A DNA stretch of 64,000 nt from assembly GCA_904066235.2 (NCBI GenBank), contig CAJFCV020000005.1:4707501-4771500 (forward strand). Reading direction: 5' to 3'. The position numbers and the translations under genes are program-made. Positions 44,425 to 56,505 of this stretch are shown one piece after another (the stretch's first letter is position 1; each line of letters begins with the position of its first letter). The notes under the pieces were generated by a model. It saw nothing but the letters and a program-made list of their open reading frames with translations. It had not been told where the DNA came from and did not search any database. This DNA is from Bursaphelenchus xylophilus. Its lineage: Eukaryota > Nematoda > Chromadorea > Rhabditida > Aphelenchoididae.

Positions 44425-46595
44425 ATGGTCAGTAAGTCAGCTTTGCTGATCGTTTTCTCTGTTTTTACTGCGGCAAACGGATTCTCATTCAGCGATAGGA
44501 AATGGGTAGGATTACTGTAAGGTCTGTAGTAAATATTTTGTAGAAATTCCTTTTGCCGGAAGATACGATGAAGAAATTGGTCGATCTTGATCTCCAAGCT
44601 CCCTTAAGTCCGATTGCCATTGATAAAGCGGTGGATGCCGTGCTCTCCAATCAGTCCTCGCATCATCTGGATCAATTGCAACTCCCTCCTTTTTACTCTC
44701 AACTCCCTTTTATGGCTAGATGGCAAATCAAGGAGATCCTTTATGACAAAGTCCTTCCTTATACGGATAAACACAAGATGATTCGAGAGATCATCTTCAG
44801 TCTTCCGGAGAAGGATCGCAGATTCCCTGTGTTGACGCCAACTGATAAAATGGCCAGACACTCCAGATACTTCGAAGCGTTCAATGCTTTGCAATACAAA
44901 GTCACTTTCAACTTTAAGTTAAGTGAAATGAAAGAATCGTTGAGTGAAGTGGATTACAACAGTGTTATTGATGTTCTGGCTAATCACAGCTTGAGTCTGG
45001 AGGTAAGGATTAGCTGAAAAAGCGGTTTTATTTTATTGCTCTTTCAGGATAAACTTGCTCAAGTCGAGGAGATCATCTCCCGCCAACCATTCGAAGTTCT
45101 GGATCAACTCTTCTTCACGGGAGTCCCAATCGTTGACGCCGAAGTCCGCGAGAGATTCCGCCGTTTGTTATTGGAGAAGTCGTTGTGGAAAGGGCGATCA
45201 CGTAAAGGAAGAGCCCGAAGTGATTGTCTCATGTGGCCCTGGTGTAATGTGGTCTACAAGGAGAGCAAGAACACGATCAAGGAGAAACCCTATTATCTAA
45301 AGCAGTTCCTGCCGCCACCAATGATGAAGAAACCGTTCAGCGTCACCATCGTCAAGCCTTACTTTGTTCAACAAGACAGCAATCTGAAGGGGGAGAATGA
45401 TAAGAAAGAGGAAAGTCGCATAAAAACATTGCCGATCATTGAGAATCCGAAGCCAGTCGAAGTCAAAAAGAAGATCTTGCCCGTCCCAAGCAAAGAAAAT
45501 TATTTCAAGCAGTCACTTCCTATTGGAGAAGGTGCCAAAATTGTCATTAAAAGTGATGACAAGGCGAAGAAGATCAATATAATTAATGCCGCCAGGAATG
45601 AGAAAGCCAAGACTGAAGGGTTCCTGGATCAACTCTACTTCAAAGAGCACGAAAATGCATTGAAATGGAGCCGGGATGAGAACGCCAAACCAGTCAAACT
45701 CAACCTTCCTGAAATTACAGTATCCGCCAAGTATATTCAGCAAACAAACCAAGCCGATACGTTTTCAAATGGGGATAACAAGGCTCCCAAACGTCACGAT
45801 ATCGCTAAGGAATCTCGGAAATGGACTGAAAGAGATGAGGACAAGTTCTTGGAAGAATGGTACAAACATCATGGAATTGCCCGAGATCAGGCGATCCCGT
45901 TGAGAGAGAGAGATGACCCACTGAAACCAAAGGAGAACGACGATCATCATGTTGACTCGAGGAAGGACGCAACGCTCTCTCCTTTGCCCAATCCCAGTGA
46001 ACGAGTCATCAACGGGATCCATTGGAAGAATGTGAAGCCAACGGCGACTGAGAGTCCAGTTTATGTGGAGGATATGGTAAGGAATCTAGTCAGACTTGAA
46101 CATGCCTTTTCAGGACGAGCGAAAGGCCTTCCCCTCCCCGGCACAGCCCACTTTGGGGACAATCAAGCCTCCAACAGTCGTCATCGACAAGGTGGCATCT
46201 CAGAAGTTGGTCGTTCATCATCTCTCCAACGGCTCTTCGGTCCTTTCTTTGGAGAAATTGAAATCCTCCGAACTCTTGGAACAGAATCAAACTGGCCTTG
46301 GAAAAGAAGATCCCACTACGAAACCGCTGAATGACGCCACAACTGACAATGTTTTGGGGAAACAAAACGATCAGGTAACCCCGTTTTCGCATTCTTAATC
46401 CAATTTCAACCCTCAGCCCGTTGAGTGTTCCAATTGGAAGGTGTGGAGATTGAATCTGGAACTGTGTTCTCATTCCTGGCTCCCACATTTCAGGATTCTC
46501 TCGATATGATTGAACGCGATCACCTGGACAAGTTGCGGGAGGTTTTGGAGCAACTTCATGGGCAGATCAAGAAGGCCCGTGCCTACAAACCATAA
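44425..46595 (+). CDS. Large secreted member (C) of the proline-led repeat family
   Basis: Five exons, 44425-44505, 44544-45002, 45048-46076, 46114-46374, 46494-46595, all phase 0, give 643 residues. Signal peptide MVSKSALLIVFSVFTAANG. Residues about 27-190 hold degenerate copies of the same repeat as members A and B: LLPEDTMKKLVDLDLQ...LDQLQLPPF, then LPPFYSQLPFMARWQIKEIL...FSLPEKD, then LSEVDYNSVIDVLANHSLSL...QPFEVLDQL. A basic patch (WKGRSRKGRARSDCLMWPWC) follows, with RKGRAR a possible furin-type site. The remaining about 430 residues are charged, low-complexity and probably disordered. The last exon is a short helix (IERDHLDKLREVLEQLHGQI). Homology to A and B is by pattern, not high identity. 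Function unknown. Confidence 0.8.
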
Positions 46596-48505
46596 CTCCT
46601 CTTCTCGATTACTGTTTCTGTATATTTTTGGAACAATAAACATTTCTTTTGAATATTATCCAGGATCATTCGGTGAGTTCGTCTGCCCGGTAAGATTACT
46701 TTCCTTCCTCCTCCATGTACCTGCTCCTCTTTCGTTATCTCATCAACGTTTTCGCTCGGTCAGCTGCATTTTTCTTAACGAATTCCACTACCGAAATGAC
46801 GACTTCCAAACAAAATTTGCATCCAAAACGATGCAGTCGCCGCTTTTTGTGTTTTGAAGAAGATTCGCTCTCTCCTTTCCCTTCTTTGGATGAGATATTT
46901 TACCTGAAATTACCTCGATCAGACTGGTTTCTACCCAGCAAAAATAAGCTGAAAAACTTTTGCAGATTGCGCAATCCCCTGTCTTCTTCCATTACTTTTT
47001 TATTTGCAACTTTCCGGGGATTAATCCTATGTTAATGGGGGAGTTCTGGGGTTGCGAGGGCAGCAGGTTGGATAAATGTAATAAAACGAAGATAGTCGTC
47101 GTAAAGACGTTACAATCCAAGCCGACTGCAGTTGAAATCCGTGGATACCGAGCCGTATTTCCCTCTTGTTTTAGCTGAATTGTAACGATAATCAAGTGAT
47201 TCTCAGTTTCGAAATGCATTTCGTAACCCCTTAGGCAAAGAATTCCATTTGATTTGTATAAAATTATTCGAAATGCGATCGACTCCTTTCAAAAAATTCT
47301 TATGGATTTTAAACTTTACTAATCCTCGTAACGTGTTTAAGTAAACATTGGACGCACAAAGGAAGAATTAGCAAGTAATTCTCTTGTTCCAGTGATAAGA
47401 TGCGGCGGCTGGGACAAACGTATGCCCAAACGTAAGTGTACCAATTATGATGACATTTGATGTAATTAATGTCTGTTATCGCTCTGTAAGCGTACACTTT
47501 TTGCTCATTCTCAGGCAAATGCTTTTTGATTTATTTTTCCTCTGATGACAGTTCCCGCATTCCCCTCGGATTCCCCGAATATTTTATTTTTGATAAGCCA
47601 TCAGACATTTCGAAAGATGACTCATCCATTAAAACCACTTTACTCCTTCCGATTTCGTGATTTTTCGAGAGAAAACGGAACGGCTCAACGTTTTACAGCC
47701 TTGCCTGTTGTGACAGACGTTTTTAATTACCGCTGCGTATACGAAGAGTATTCGTAATTCGTAATGCTGTTCTTTGAGGTAAAAAATCGCCCCGAGAGCA
47801 ACAGTTTTAGTTCTTTGTCATTCCATTATTAAAGCATGTTTGTATAGCGAATAGGAAATGCGAGTATACAATTATTAATAGCACGGAGACTATCATTCTT
47901 CACGTGAGTTGAGGAAGAATAAATTTGAGTCTCAGGTTTCAAAAAAATTTTTTGAAATTCGACGATTTTAAAGATGATTATAAAAAGAAAGAAATAGAGA
48001 TTGCGCAATCACTAAGCAGCCTTGACAAATCCCCTGAAGCCCTTACCTGATCTCGGGAAGACTTTGTTCGGGGATTCGAGAACCGCCGAGAGAATTCGCT
48101 TATCCATTAAAAGCGACGGCCTTGAAGTCGGGTGGGGCTTTTCCAACAAAAAAGTAGTCGGATTCTTTTGATTTGGGGTTAGCGCTGCGTTCTCTGCCGT
48201 TCCAACCAGCTCAATATTCCTTATCAACAAAAAGAATGTAAGGTTTATCTGATATTAAAATTGGGGGCGGGACGAGGGAAGTCATTCTTCGAACTCAAAA
48301 AAAACAAAAAAAAAAGAGTCGAGAGCGAAAAGAATCAGAGGGTTTTGTTGTAATTTGGGTGGTTTGAATGCTGTTCTGATTCCAATTCCATCGACTTTCA
48401 AATGAATTCCGATTTGTTTTGGTAAGAAGAAAAGGGAATTTCGGTTCTTTTATCACTAGTGAACACTTGTCAATTACTTTGTCTATACCTTTATTCGCTT
48501 GCCAA
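46596..48505. other. 1.9 kb without a recognised gene
   Basis: 3'UTR of the preceding gene (aataaacatttc near 46634), then AT-rich sequence with short unsupported frames. No RNA or element was identified. Confidence 0.4.
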
Positions 48506-50051
48506 ATGTCTCAAAACGAGGAATGGTTAGTGAAATTTGTTTAATTCGTATTAATTATCACCATTATTTAAAATCAAATTTTTTTTAGGGTTCTGATAAA
48601 TTACGAACCAAGGAATTAATTTTTTTCGTATTTTAGGGAGAATGGTCGCGGACTTCCCCGTTCTTTTGCCGACGATCCCTTCTTCCAGCATCATCATCGA
48701 CAGCCAAGTGCCGAATTCTTCCGTGATTTCCCCCCAAATCCCGGCCCCACTCGGAGATTCGGCTCGAATCCTCGACTTTTCCCTGAGGGCAATGACCGAT
48801 TCTTTGACGATTTCGACAATTCCTACAACTCCCTTCCACGAAGGCCTCCCTCAGTGGCGTCGGAGAGGACGATCCCCGTGAATCGGCCGGGAAATCTTCC
48901 CCCTGGGCCTGCTCAAAGAGGGCCTTCGCCTTCACCCCGGAGAGACGAGGTATGTTTCGAAAGTTCGATGATAATGATTACGCAACATTATGACTAAACG
49001 AGAAGGGACCGGTGCAATTATTCCACGTTTTGTTTCAGGCGATTCCGGCGCCAGCCCCTCCTCCAAAGCCTCAGCAATCAGCCCCACCTGCACCATCGCC
49101 TGCCCCACAGGTGCACGTCATCAACGTGCATCCAAACAAGCATGAAGGAATCGTGGAGATCAATTCGGCCACTTCAAATTACACAAACGGTAAATTAAAC
49201 CCCGATCGAGCGCAACAAGAAGAGACGAAGGAAAAAATTGAAACGAAAGTGAAGCCAAAAGAAGAGAAAGTTGAAGAAGAAACGAAGGCCAAGGATATTG
49301 GAGCACCTGGGCCAGAGATGGCACCTAAAGAAGAGGTCAAAGAGAAGCCCAAATTCAGTCGAAAAACGTCGGTAGATGGATGCTGTGACAAGTTGTATAG
49401 TCTGCTTGACGATACTGAATTGAGGGTCGAGAAGTTGAGGTGAGTGATCACACAAACGCCTGCTTTAATGTCGTCTGTAATTGTTTTACGATTCATTTAT
49501 TCAGGGAGACTGCGGCTCAGTTGGAAGCGGAGAAGGAATCGCTTCTGGAGATCATCAACAACCTCAAAATGAATACAGAAATCCTCAAATTGGCAGAAAG
49601 TAAGTCCTCTTTTACACAAATCATCGATTTTAGATGACCAAGAGGACATTAATGCAACAACGGAAAGGATCCTGAAACGATGTCGAGCAGTTGACGTTGT
49701 GGTAAACACTCCACGGAACGAAGAGCAGACTCGGGCTCTGGAGGAAGTGAACTTCCTAATTCAAGGGGTATGCGAGAAAATGAACGAAAACCTCGCCTTC
49801 AGCAAGGACGTAAGTGAAATTGTAATCATTTTAAGCCTCTGTTTTGACAACGATTATCTTTGAATCTTCAGGCAATCGAGCGTTTCCTGAATGCGTGTTC
49901 CCCGGATGAGCCAAACGGCCCGATTGATCAGAAGTTCCAAGCCAAAGTTGTGGAATGCACAGCAGACGATCAGAAGAAGATTCGCCGGCGTTTAGCCCAA
50001 CTGATCAGCAAGATCGACCGTGCCGAAAGGACAGTAGCTGTCGAGAATTGA
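48506..50051 (+). CDS. unc-23: BAG2-family Hsp70 co-chaperone
   Basis: Nucleotide-exchange co-chaperone of Hsp70; in C. elegans UNC-23 protects muscle attachment. Six exons: 48506-48525, 48637-48949, 49039-49439, 49505-49599, 49634-49809, 49872-50051, in phase to 394 residues. The first exon is only 20 nt. Residues about 8-245 are low complexity: Arg/Pro/Phe-rich, then Pro/Ala-rich (PAPAPPPKPQQSAPPAPSPA), then Glu/Lys-rich. The BAG2 domain begins at CCDKLYSLLDDTELRVEKLR, continues with a coiled coil (ETAAQLEAEKESLLEIINNL) and ends with the family hallmark NGPIDQKFQAKVVECTADDQ followed by KKIRRRLAQLI. It is convergent with the formamidase gene, stops 146 bp apart. Confidence 0.94.
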
Positions 50052-50197
50052 GCCCATCCATCTTCGACTGAAGCCATTTCTTTCTTGCCCATCTAAAGGA
50101 ACATGTAAATAAAATTAATTAATTAATTTTCTGAACTTTTATTGTAAAGTGGATTGTAGAAAGGTTTCGATTTGAGAATACTTTTGGTTACATTGCA

Positions 50198-51167
50198 TTA
50201 TGACTGCACAAACGCTTGGACCCATTCGGAAACAGTTGAGGTGGTGTTGGAAAGGACTCCAAGTATGCTGAAATGATCCTCGTCGAACTCTTCTTTAATC
50301 ACATCCACTTTCCCAATCTTTAGCAGTTCGTTATGGATCTCGGCAGCCTGTTCCAGAAGTCCGGGGGCATCGTGTTTGGCGTTGATTATAGCCAGAGTTC
50401 CTTCGAATTTGGCCAATTCTTTCAATTTCACTGAACATTTCTCTGCCGTCTCTTCTGTTAGCCTGATCCCTCGTCCAATGTAGGTCTCTACCAGGGGTCG
50501 GATATCAAATATGGGAGCGATTAGGAGTCCGGCATTCATGTTTATTCTCAACTCTTCGACTTCCAAGACCTTCGCAGCCAAATGTCCTCCGGCACTGTGT
50601 CCGGAAATGGAGAACTCGGCTGTTGGATGATTGTGAATTATATCCTGTAGAGATTTCAGTTAAACAGGCCTTACGATAAAACGATATTACCTTCACACCA
50701 CGCCGAACAAGATCAACAACTTCCTCTAATGGGATCTCGGACGCTAAAGTGTATCCAAGAGTAATTACGGTATACCCGTGGACAAGAAAGGTTGGCGGGA
50801 CTGATGCCGACGACTTCCGACTCCCTTCCTAAACAACTAATTGTACCTTCGAATACTAAAAGTAACCCCATCTTCTGTTCTTCATACTTACTTGCCAGTA
50901 TCCCCCATGAATAAAGATGTGGATCTTTCTGAACTTCTCCCCATTTTTTGGAAACCAAACATCAAATTGCTGTCGATCATTGGCCGTGGATTGATCACCA
51001 TATGGAACATCCAATTCGTGTTCGTATGTCGCCAACAGTTCACTCATACATTGCAATTGATGCGAGATGAAATTTTGGATGACATTGTCAGGACTTTGAT
51101 GGAGTTTGGGATACAACGAACAGGAGAACTTTCGATCCTCTTCCGAATATTCACTAAGAAGAGACAT
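50198..51167 (-). CDS. afmd-1: Kynurenine formamidase (arylformamidase)
   Basis: Alpha/beta-hydrolase that converts N-formylkynurenine to kynurenine, second step of tryptophan degradation. Exons 51167-50892, 50828-50691 and 50644-50198 join in phase to 286 residues, the family size. Landmarks: oxyanion motif HIFIHGGYWQ at the end of exon 1, nucleophile elbow SGHSAGGHLAAK (Ser), Asp near AIINAKHDAP, and catalytic His in DEDHFSIL. I chose the ATG giving MSLLSEYSEEDRKFS; the upstream in-frame stretch looks non-coding. The gene follows the DHTKD1-type gene in the same orientation with 281 bp between. Confidence 0.94.
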
Positions 51168-51448
51168 TTCCCTAAAAAGGAAGTTTATTTCGAACCAATA
51201 AACTTTGTTATAAAACGGGGGAACCCACTTCGCGTAGGCAAGATAGAAACCATCTGATAAACAAATAAAATTAATTGAGCTTCTTTCTATTCCCCATAAT
51301 AATACACAATACACAAACCGTTAAATCTACCCCCAAAAACAAAGTCCTTCTTCAATTCTCTTATCAATCCGGAGGAAATTCTTCCTCCTCTTGCTTTCAA
51401 ATGGCCTCTATTATGCGCAAAGACTATTTTTATTCAAATTCCAACTAC

Positions 51449-54400
51449 TTAAGATGTCTGGAATGTGTCTTGGAGGACTTTATCAGCCTCTTTTTGATGG
51501 TGCTGTCCGATGCTTGTCGCCATCCATGCCAATTCTGGACGTCCAACATATTTTAACTATAAGAAATTACATAAAGTAATCCCTGATTTCTTACCTGAAG
51601 TCCAAGAGCGTTTTCGAATCTAGGACGAATGAAAGACCAGGCGCCAGCATTTTTGGGTTCCTCTTGGGACCAGATGAAATCTAAAGTATTCACAGATGAA
51701 CAATGGATCGTACATAAAAGGGAGACCCAAGAAAACGGTGGACTTACTGGAGGCATTTGAATACTTCTTGAGGACTTCTCTAACCTCGCTTACTGGGAAT
51801 GGACAGAGTCTCTCCAGTCTTACAATCGCTGTATCTTCTAAACCCCTCTTTGTTCTCTCGGTCATCAACAATACGGCGTGTTTACCGGTAACAAATACAA
51901 CCTGAAATTATATCAGATAAATCCTACTCCTATGTTAATCAAAGTAATATATCTAAAACAAATTCCCTTTACCTTCTTCACCTTCTCCGGTTTCGAATCC
52001 ACATCATCCAGAACAGGTTTGAAGAAGGTTCCCTCCTCGAAATCAGACAAAGGTGAAGCGGCCATTGGATGACGAAGAAGGACCTTTGGGGATATTATAA
52101 TAAGAGGCTTCCGGAATGGAGTGAGGCACTAAAATCATGACAATATAAACGAAAAATGTTAGATTACTGTACCTGTCTTCTCAATAAATGGAAGTATTGA
52201 GCGCTGGTGGTTGGATTGACAACGTGCATATTCACGTTGTCTCCATCAACGGGTCTCTGGTCCTCTCTGCTATCCGTCAACTGCAAGAATCTCTCCATAT
52301 GGGATGAACTATGATCGGGACCGGCGCCATCAATTCCATGGGGGAGAACCAAAACTAGACCGGACTGGATCAACCACTTGCCTGGAAGTAGAAATTATTA
52401 TAAAAACATCTTGACAGTTGTGACTACATTATGATAACAAACTATTCCAGTACATTACAGTGTCACAAGTACTCACTTTCACCCGAAGCGATGAGAGTGT
52501 CGATTTGGACTTGAGCAGTATTGTAAAAATCCCCAAACTGAGCTTCCCATATGACTAATCTCCTCGGATTTTCAATTGAGAACCCGTATTCGAACCCAAG
52601 GATGGCTTCTTCACTTAATGGCGAGTTCGCGGCTTCGAAGAAACTCTTTTGTCCGTCAGTGATATTGTTCAACGGAATGTATATTTCATCCGTCTCTTGA
52701 TCAACCAGAACTCCATGGCGATGCGAGAAAGTTGCTCTTCCGACATCCTGCCCGCTGATACGAACATCATAACCCTAAATCGATGACATAATAGTAACAC
52801 ACCCCCACCTGTAACAGCAAGGATCCAAAAGCAAACGCTTCCGCAGTGGCCCAATCAATGTGTTCGCTTTTCTCCAATCGTTGCAATCTCGCATTAATAT
52901 GAGTCTTTAAGATGTGAGGATGTACCTTCTAAAAGATCAAAAGAACTCTTCAATTTATTTATTGCACTTACAAATCCATCGGGAACATTGACCGACCTTG
53001 CTCCGACATACCTCAGGAGATCTGTATTCAGCCCTGTCGAGTATACGGTAACTGCTTTTGGGGCTTGTTGGTATCCAGCCCAATACCCTTGGAGATGATC
53101 AGCTCTGTAAAACTCTTTTTATTACTTACTTCAAAGGTATGAATTCAAAAAAACGAAACGCTTACTTTGGTTCTGACCTTCCCGAATCCACCCGAGTCAA
53201 CGAGTCATTTAGATAGCTCTGGTAATCCCTTTTGACTTTCTCCCCAAATCCAGCGTCAACCACGCCATCCTCAACCAGTTTGCTCGCATAAACATCGGGA
53301 ATATCTTCCATTGCATCCACTTTTTTATACAACAATGGGTTTGTAAACCTTGGATTGTCAATTTCATTGTGACCGTGTCGTCGGAAACAGTGGAGATTCA
53401 CAAAAACGTCCTTCCTGAATTCCTAAAGAAGCAATAAAAAATAAAAATGAACGTACCTGTCTATATTTCAGTGCGAGTTCAGCTGCTCTCGAAGCATCCT
53501 CAGAAGAACAGGCATTGACATGAATAACTGGACAATCGAGAGCCTTAGCATAGTCAGTGCAGTGCAAACTAGACCTTCCGATGTCCTTTTCGGCAGTGAA
53601 TGCGACTTGATTATTCGCTACCAAATGAATAGAACCGCCAATTCGGAAATGAGGTACCTGCGCCATTGATAAGGTCTCCCACACAACGCCTTGTCCGCTG
53701 AATGCTCCATCTCCATGATAATGAACGCAAAGAATCTCGTCCCCGACTGTTGTCTCTCCATAATCACCAACATGAAGTGTCAACGCTCGTCCGCGACTCT
53801 TTCCGACGGCCACTGGACCCGCAACTTCCAAATGAGAAGGGTTCGGGGCAGTACTAACATGGATCTTACCATCCGCCGTTTCCACATCATAATGGCAATC
53901 TAAAACATAACAAATGCAAATGCTTCAAAACGCTTACTCAAATGCGACAAAACATCGCCGCTTCCGTCAACGTTATCCGGGAATTCAGGTAATCCGCGAA
54001 TCTAAAATACAATTTGTAAAGCACATTTGCAATACCTTTCTTAAAACTGTATCTGGCTCCAAGCCAAATAAGACTGTATGCAACGCCATCCGTCCTCTGT
54101 GCGCTCCTCCCCAGATCAGCTCTTTGATATTGTATTTGGGGCCATCCTTTAACAGTCGTTCATGAAAGACGACCGCTGCTTCCGCTCCTTCTCCGGAATA
54201 TCGCTTCAGAGTTGGTATTTTAGCTTCCAAGAATTTTTCGAATGCCTGAAAGCCAACTGATCATAGAATTAGGTACCTAAACTTCAATAACAACAGAAAT
54301 AACACATACCAACGCTTTCAGCATGGACTCGGCAATCTTTTTCTTCTCATCCCGACTGAATTCAGTTCGTTTTATCTTTTCAAACTCATCCGCAATCCAT

Positions 54401-54948
54401 TTTTGTTCTTTTACACTCTAAAACTACCTTACTAATCTTGGGTGAACGTACATTCAAATGCTTGAACTCTATCGCCAGGTCGTTGCAATAAGTCGTCTCC
54501 AGATAACTAATGAATTCATCAAGTCGACCGGAGAAGTCTCCATGAGAAATATTTTGCGCATCCAAAGTCGCAGCAAATTCTCTCAACAACTTCTTGTTTC
54601 TGAAAAAATATCGCAAAAAGAAGATTGTTTGACATGACAAAAAACAACTACCGAATTTGATTTTCTTACCCTGAGTTGTCCCACAGCCCAAGTGGATCGA
54701 GATTTGCTGCCCTGTAACCGTACTTCTGATAGAGGTCACACAAATCTTTCGGACTTTGAATTGTTTGATCAATCTCTAGAAAAAAGTCAATTAAAAGTGT
54801 CATAATGACACATTTTTTAGAACCTACCGATCAAATTATTTTTTCCAGCCGGAGATTTGTCAGAGAAGCCAAATATGGACTGTCGAAAGTGGTAGCTTCT
54901 TCGGGATCCGCCGAGCCTGATTGGAGAAAGGCGATGGAAACGATTCAT
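51449..54948 (-). CDS. 2-oxoadipate dehydrogenase E1 (DHTKD1-type), mitochondrial
   Basis: Thiamine-diphosphate E1 enzyme that decarboxylates 2-oxoadipate in lysine and tryptophan breakdown; orthologue of human DHTKD1. Sixteen exons join in phase to 906 residues (human about 919): 54948-54828, 54775-54670, 54599-54452, 54417-54310, 54245-54036, 54001-53938, 53899-53457, 53422-53166, 53104-52972, 52928-52809, 52774-52477, 52381-52173, 52128-51973, 51901-51748, 51680-51595, 51556-51449. The N-terminus ([20 protein letters not shown]) is a basic mitochondrial presequence. Signatures: [136 protein letters not shown]. Four introns are exactly 34 nt. DHTKD1 rather than OGDH is favoured by length and by [16 protein letters not shown]. 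Confidence 0.95.
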
Positions 54949-56505
54949 TGGTTGATGGAAGAACAATTTAGGAATGAAGTGTAAGGAGTTTGCTTTTGAA
55001 TTGTAGAAAATTTACATACAAAAATGTGAGATGTTTTCTGAAGGGTTTGAGTCGCACCTTCTCTCGCGGGAAACAAAAAAAGTTCCATTTTTATCAAAGG
55101 AAGGAGAAGTTGATAAGATCTACTATAAGGTCAGAGACCAAACCACTTGAATGTTTCTGCTGATTGATCACGTGGTGGGATGTAATCCTGTTTTTGATAC
55201 GTGTGCGAGTCTGCAACTTTATTGCATCTGTGAATTCAGAGTTTTCGGATTGGATTCGATTCTCCCAAAGTAACCGAAGTAATCTGATTTGTCTAGTAAC
55301 TTATTTCCAATTCCCGTCCAATTTTCTTATCACTGTCCTTCACTTGTCCTTTTTTCTGTCATAAAAACAGAGACCGTCTGCATGTTCTTTTGCACTGAGC
55401 TCTGCCATTATATACAAGATCTATGTATACAGGATGATTGCGTGATAAGGATGGGTTCCTCTGTTTTTCCGATGACATCAAAATTTTGTTTTGTCCTCGG
55501 AATAGCCCTTCCGTTCTCTTCCTTACAGGTTAAAAGGCTATTAGAACGTAATTTCAAGCATGTTCCACGCATTTTTATTATGTTTTAGAAAAAGCATTCC
55601 GCATCTTGTTTTATCGACTGAATGTCATCCGAATTTTCATGCATATCTATTGTCTGATTATATCATCATTCGTCATCAATTATTCTTGTCCACCTGACTT
55701 TGAAACAATCGAATTAGTCTGAGCTCGCTCCACCCTCTGCCAATGACTTCATCCTGGAATTGAATTTGTTTTGACCTCTAATGGGTGTAAGATCATCAGT
55801 TACAGAGCGTTTTGCCATTAATCCCATTAGTCCGAAGAAGGATGTTCTTGTCCTTGCTATTCTTCTCCATGGCCCATTTGACATTTGAATATTCGGAACG
55901 AATACAATGTGTGGCTACGTACAATCGGGATAAATAATATAAGTGAATGGAAGTGAGGAGCGTGAAATTCGATTGTCGTAGTGTAATGGTTCGAATGGGA
56001 GAGATGAAAAAGGGTAATCCACGCAGTTGTTTCAACGATTTGCGCTTGATTAATTTGTGAATCAACGAAAGACTTGGACTATAGTTTACTAGTTTTACGT
56101 TATACCGTTTAATACCTTTACAAACATTGAACGGTCGCACAACCCAATTTGAAGCAAACTTTAAGACCACAAAAATTTTGTTCAGAGAAAAAGAAATGAC
56201 GCTGCCTTTTTAACACAATATCGCATAATAATAAATAGCAAGACGGAGAATTACAAACACAGCTTGTTACAGTAACCCCAAATGGCCGTCCGTCTTAGCC
56301 GGCGCACTGTGCATGCTATTTATGATAAATCGGGGCTGCTGAAACGGCATCCTAGTTTTTCCAGGAATCTGGATTGGCACAAAAAGATGGGACTGAGGAT
56401 AATAAGTTAGAGGAGATATTTTTATTTTAAATTAGGCTTTGAAGAGCGGGAGATTCCGGGTGGAGAGATCACGTTCGGGACAGGGATGGCTGGCTAGTGG
56501 AAGGC
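54949..56505. other. Intergenic, no gene seen
   Basis: Upstream region of the DHTKD1-type gene and 3' side of flp-21. A 124-codon minus-strand frame (55796-56170) begins with GTG and has no motif. A ttacagtaacccc motif sits near 56270. Confidence 0.4.

Noticed and set aside
55796..56170. 124-codon minus-strand frame
   Set aside because: GTG start, no signal peptide or motif, no upstream promoter-like sequence.
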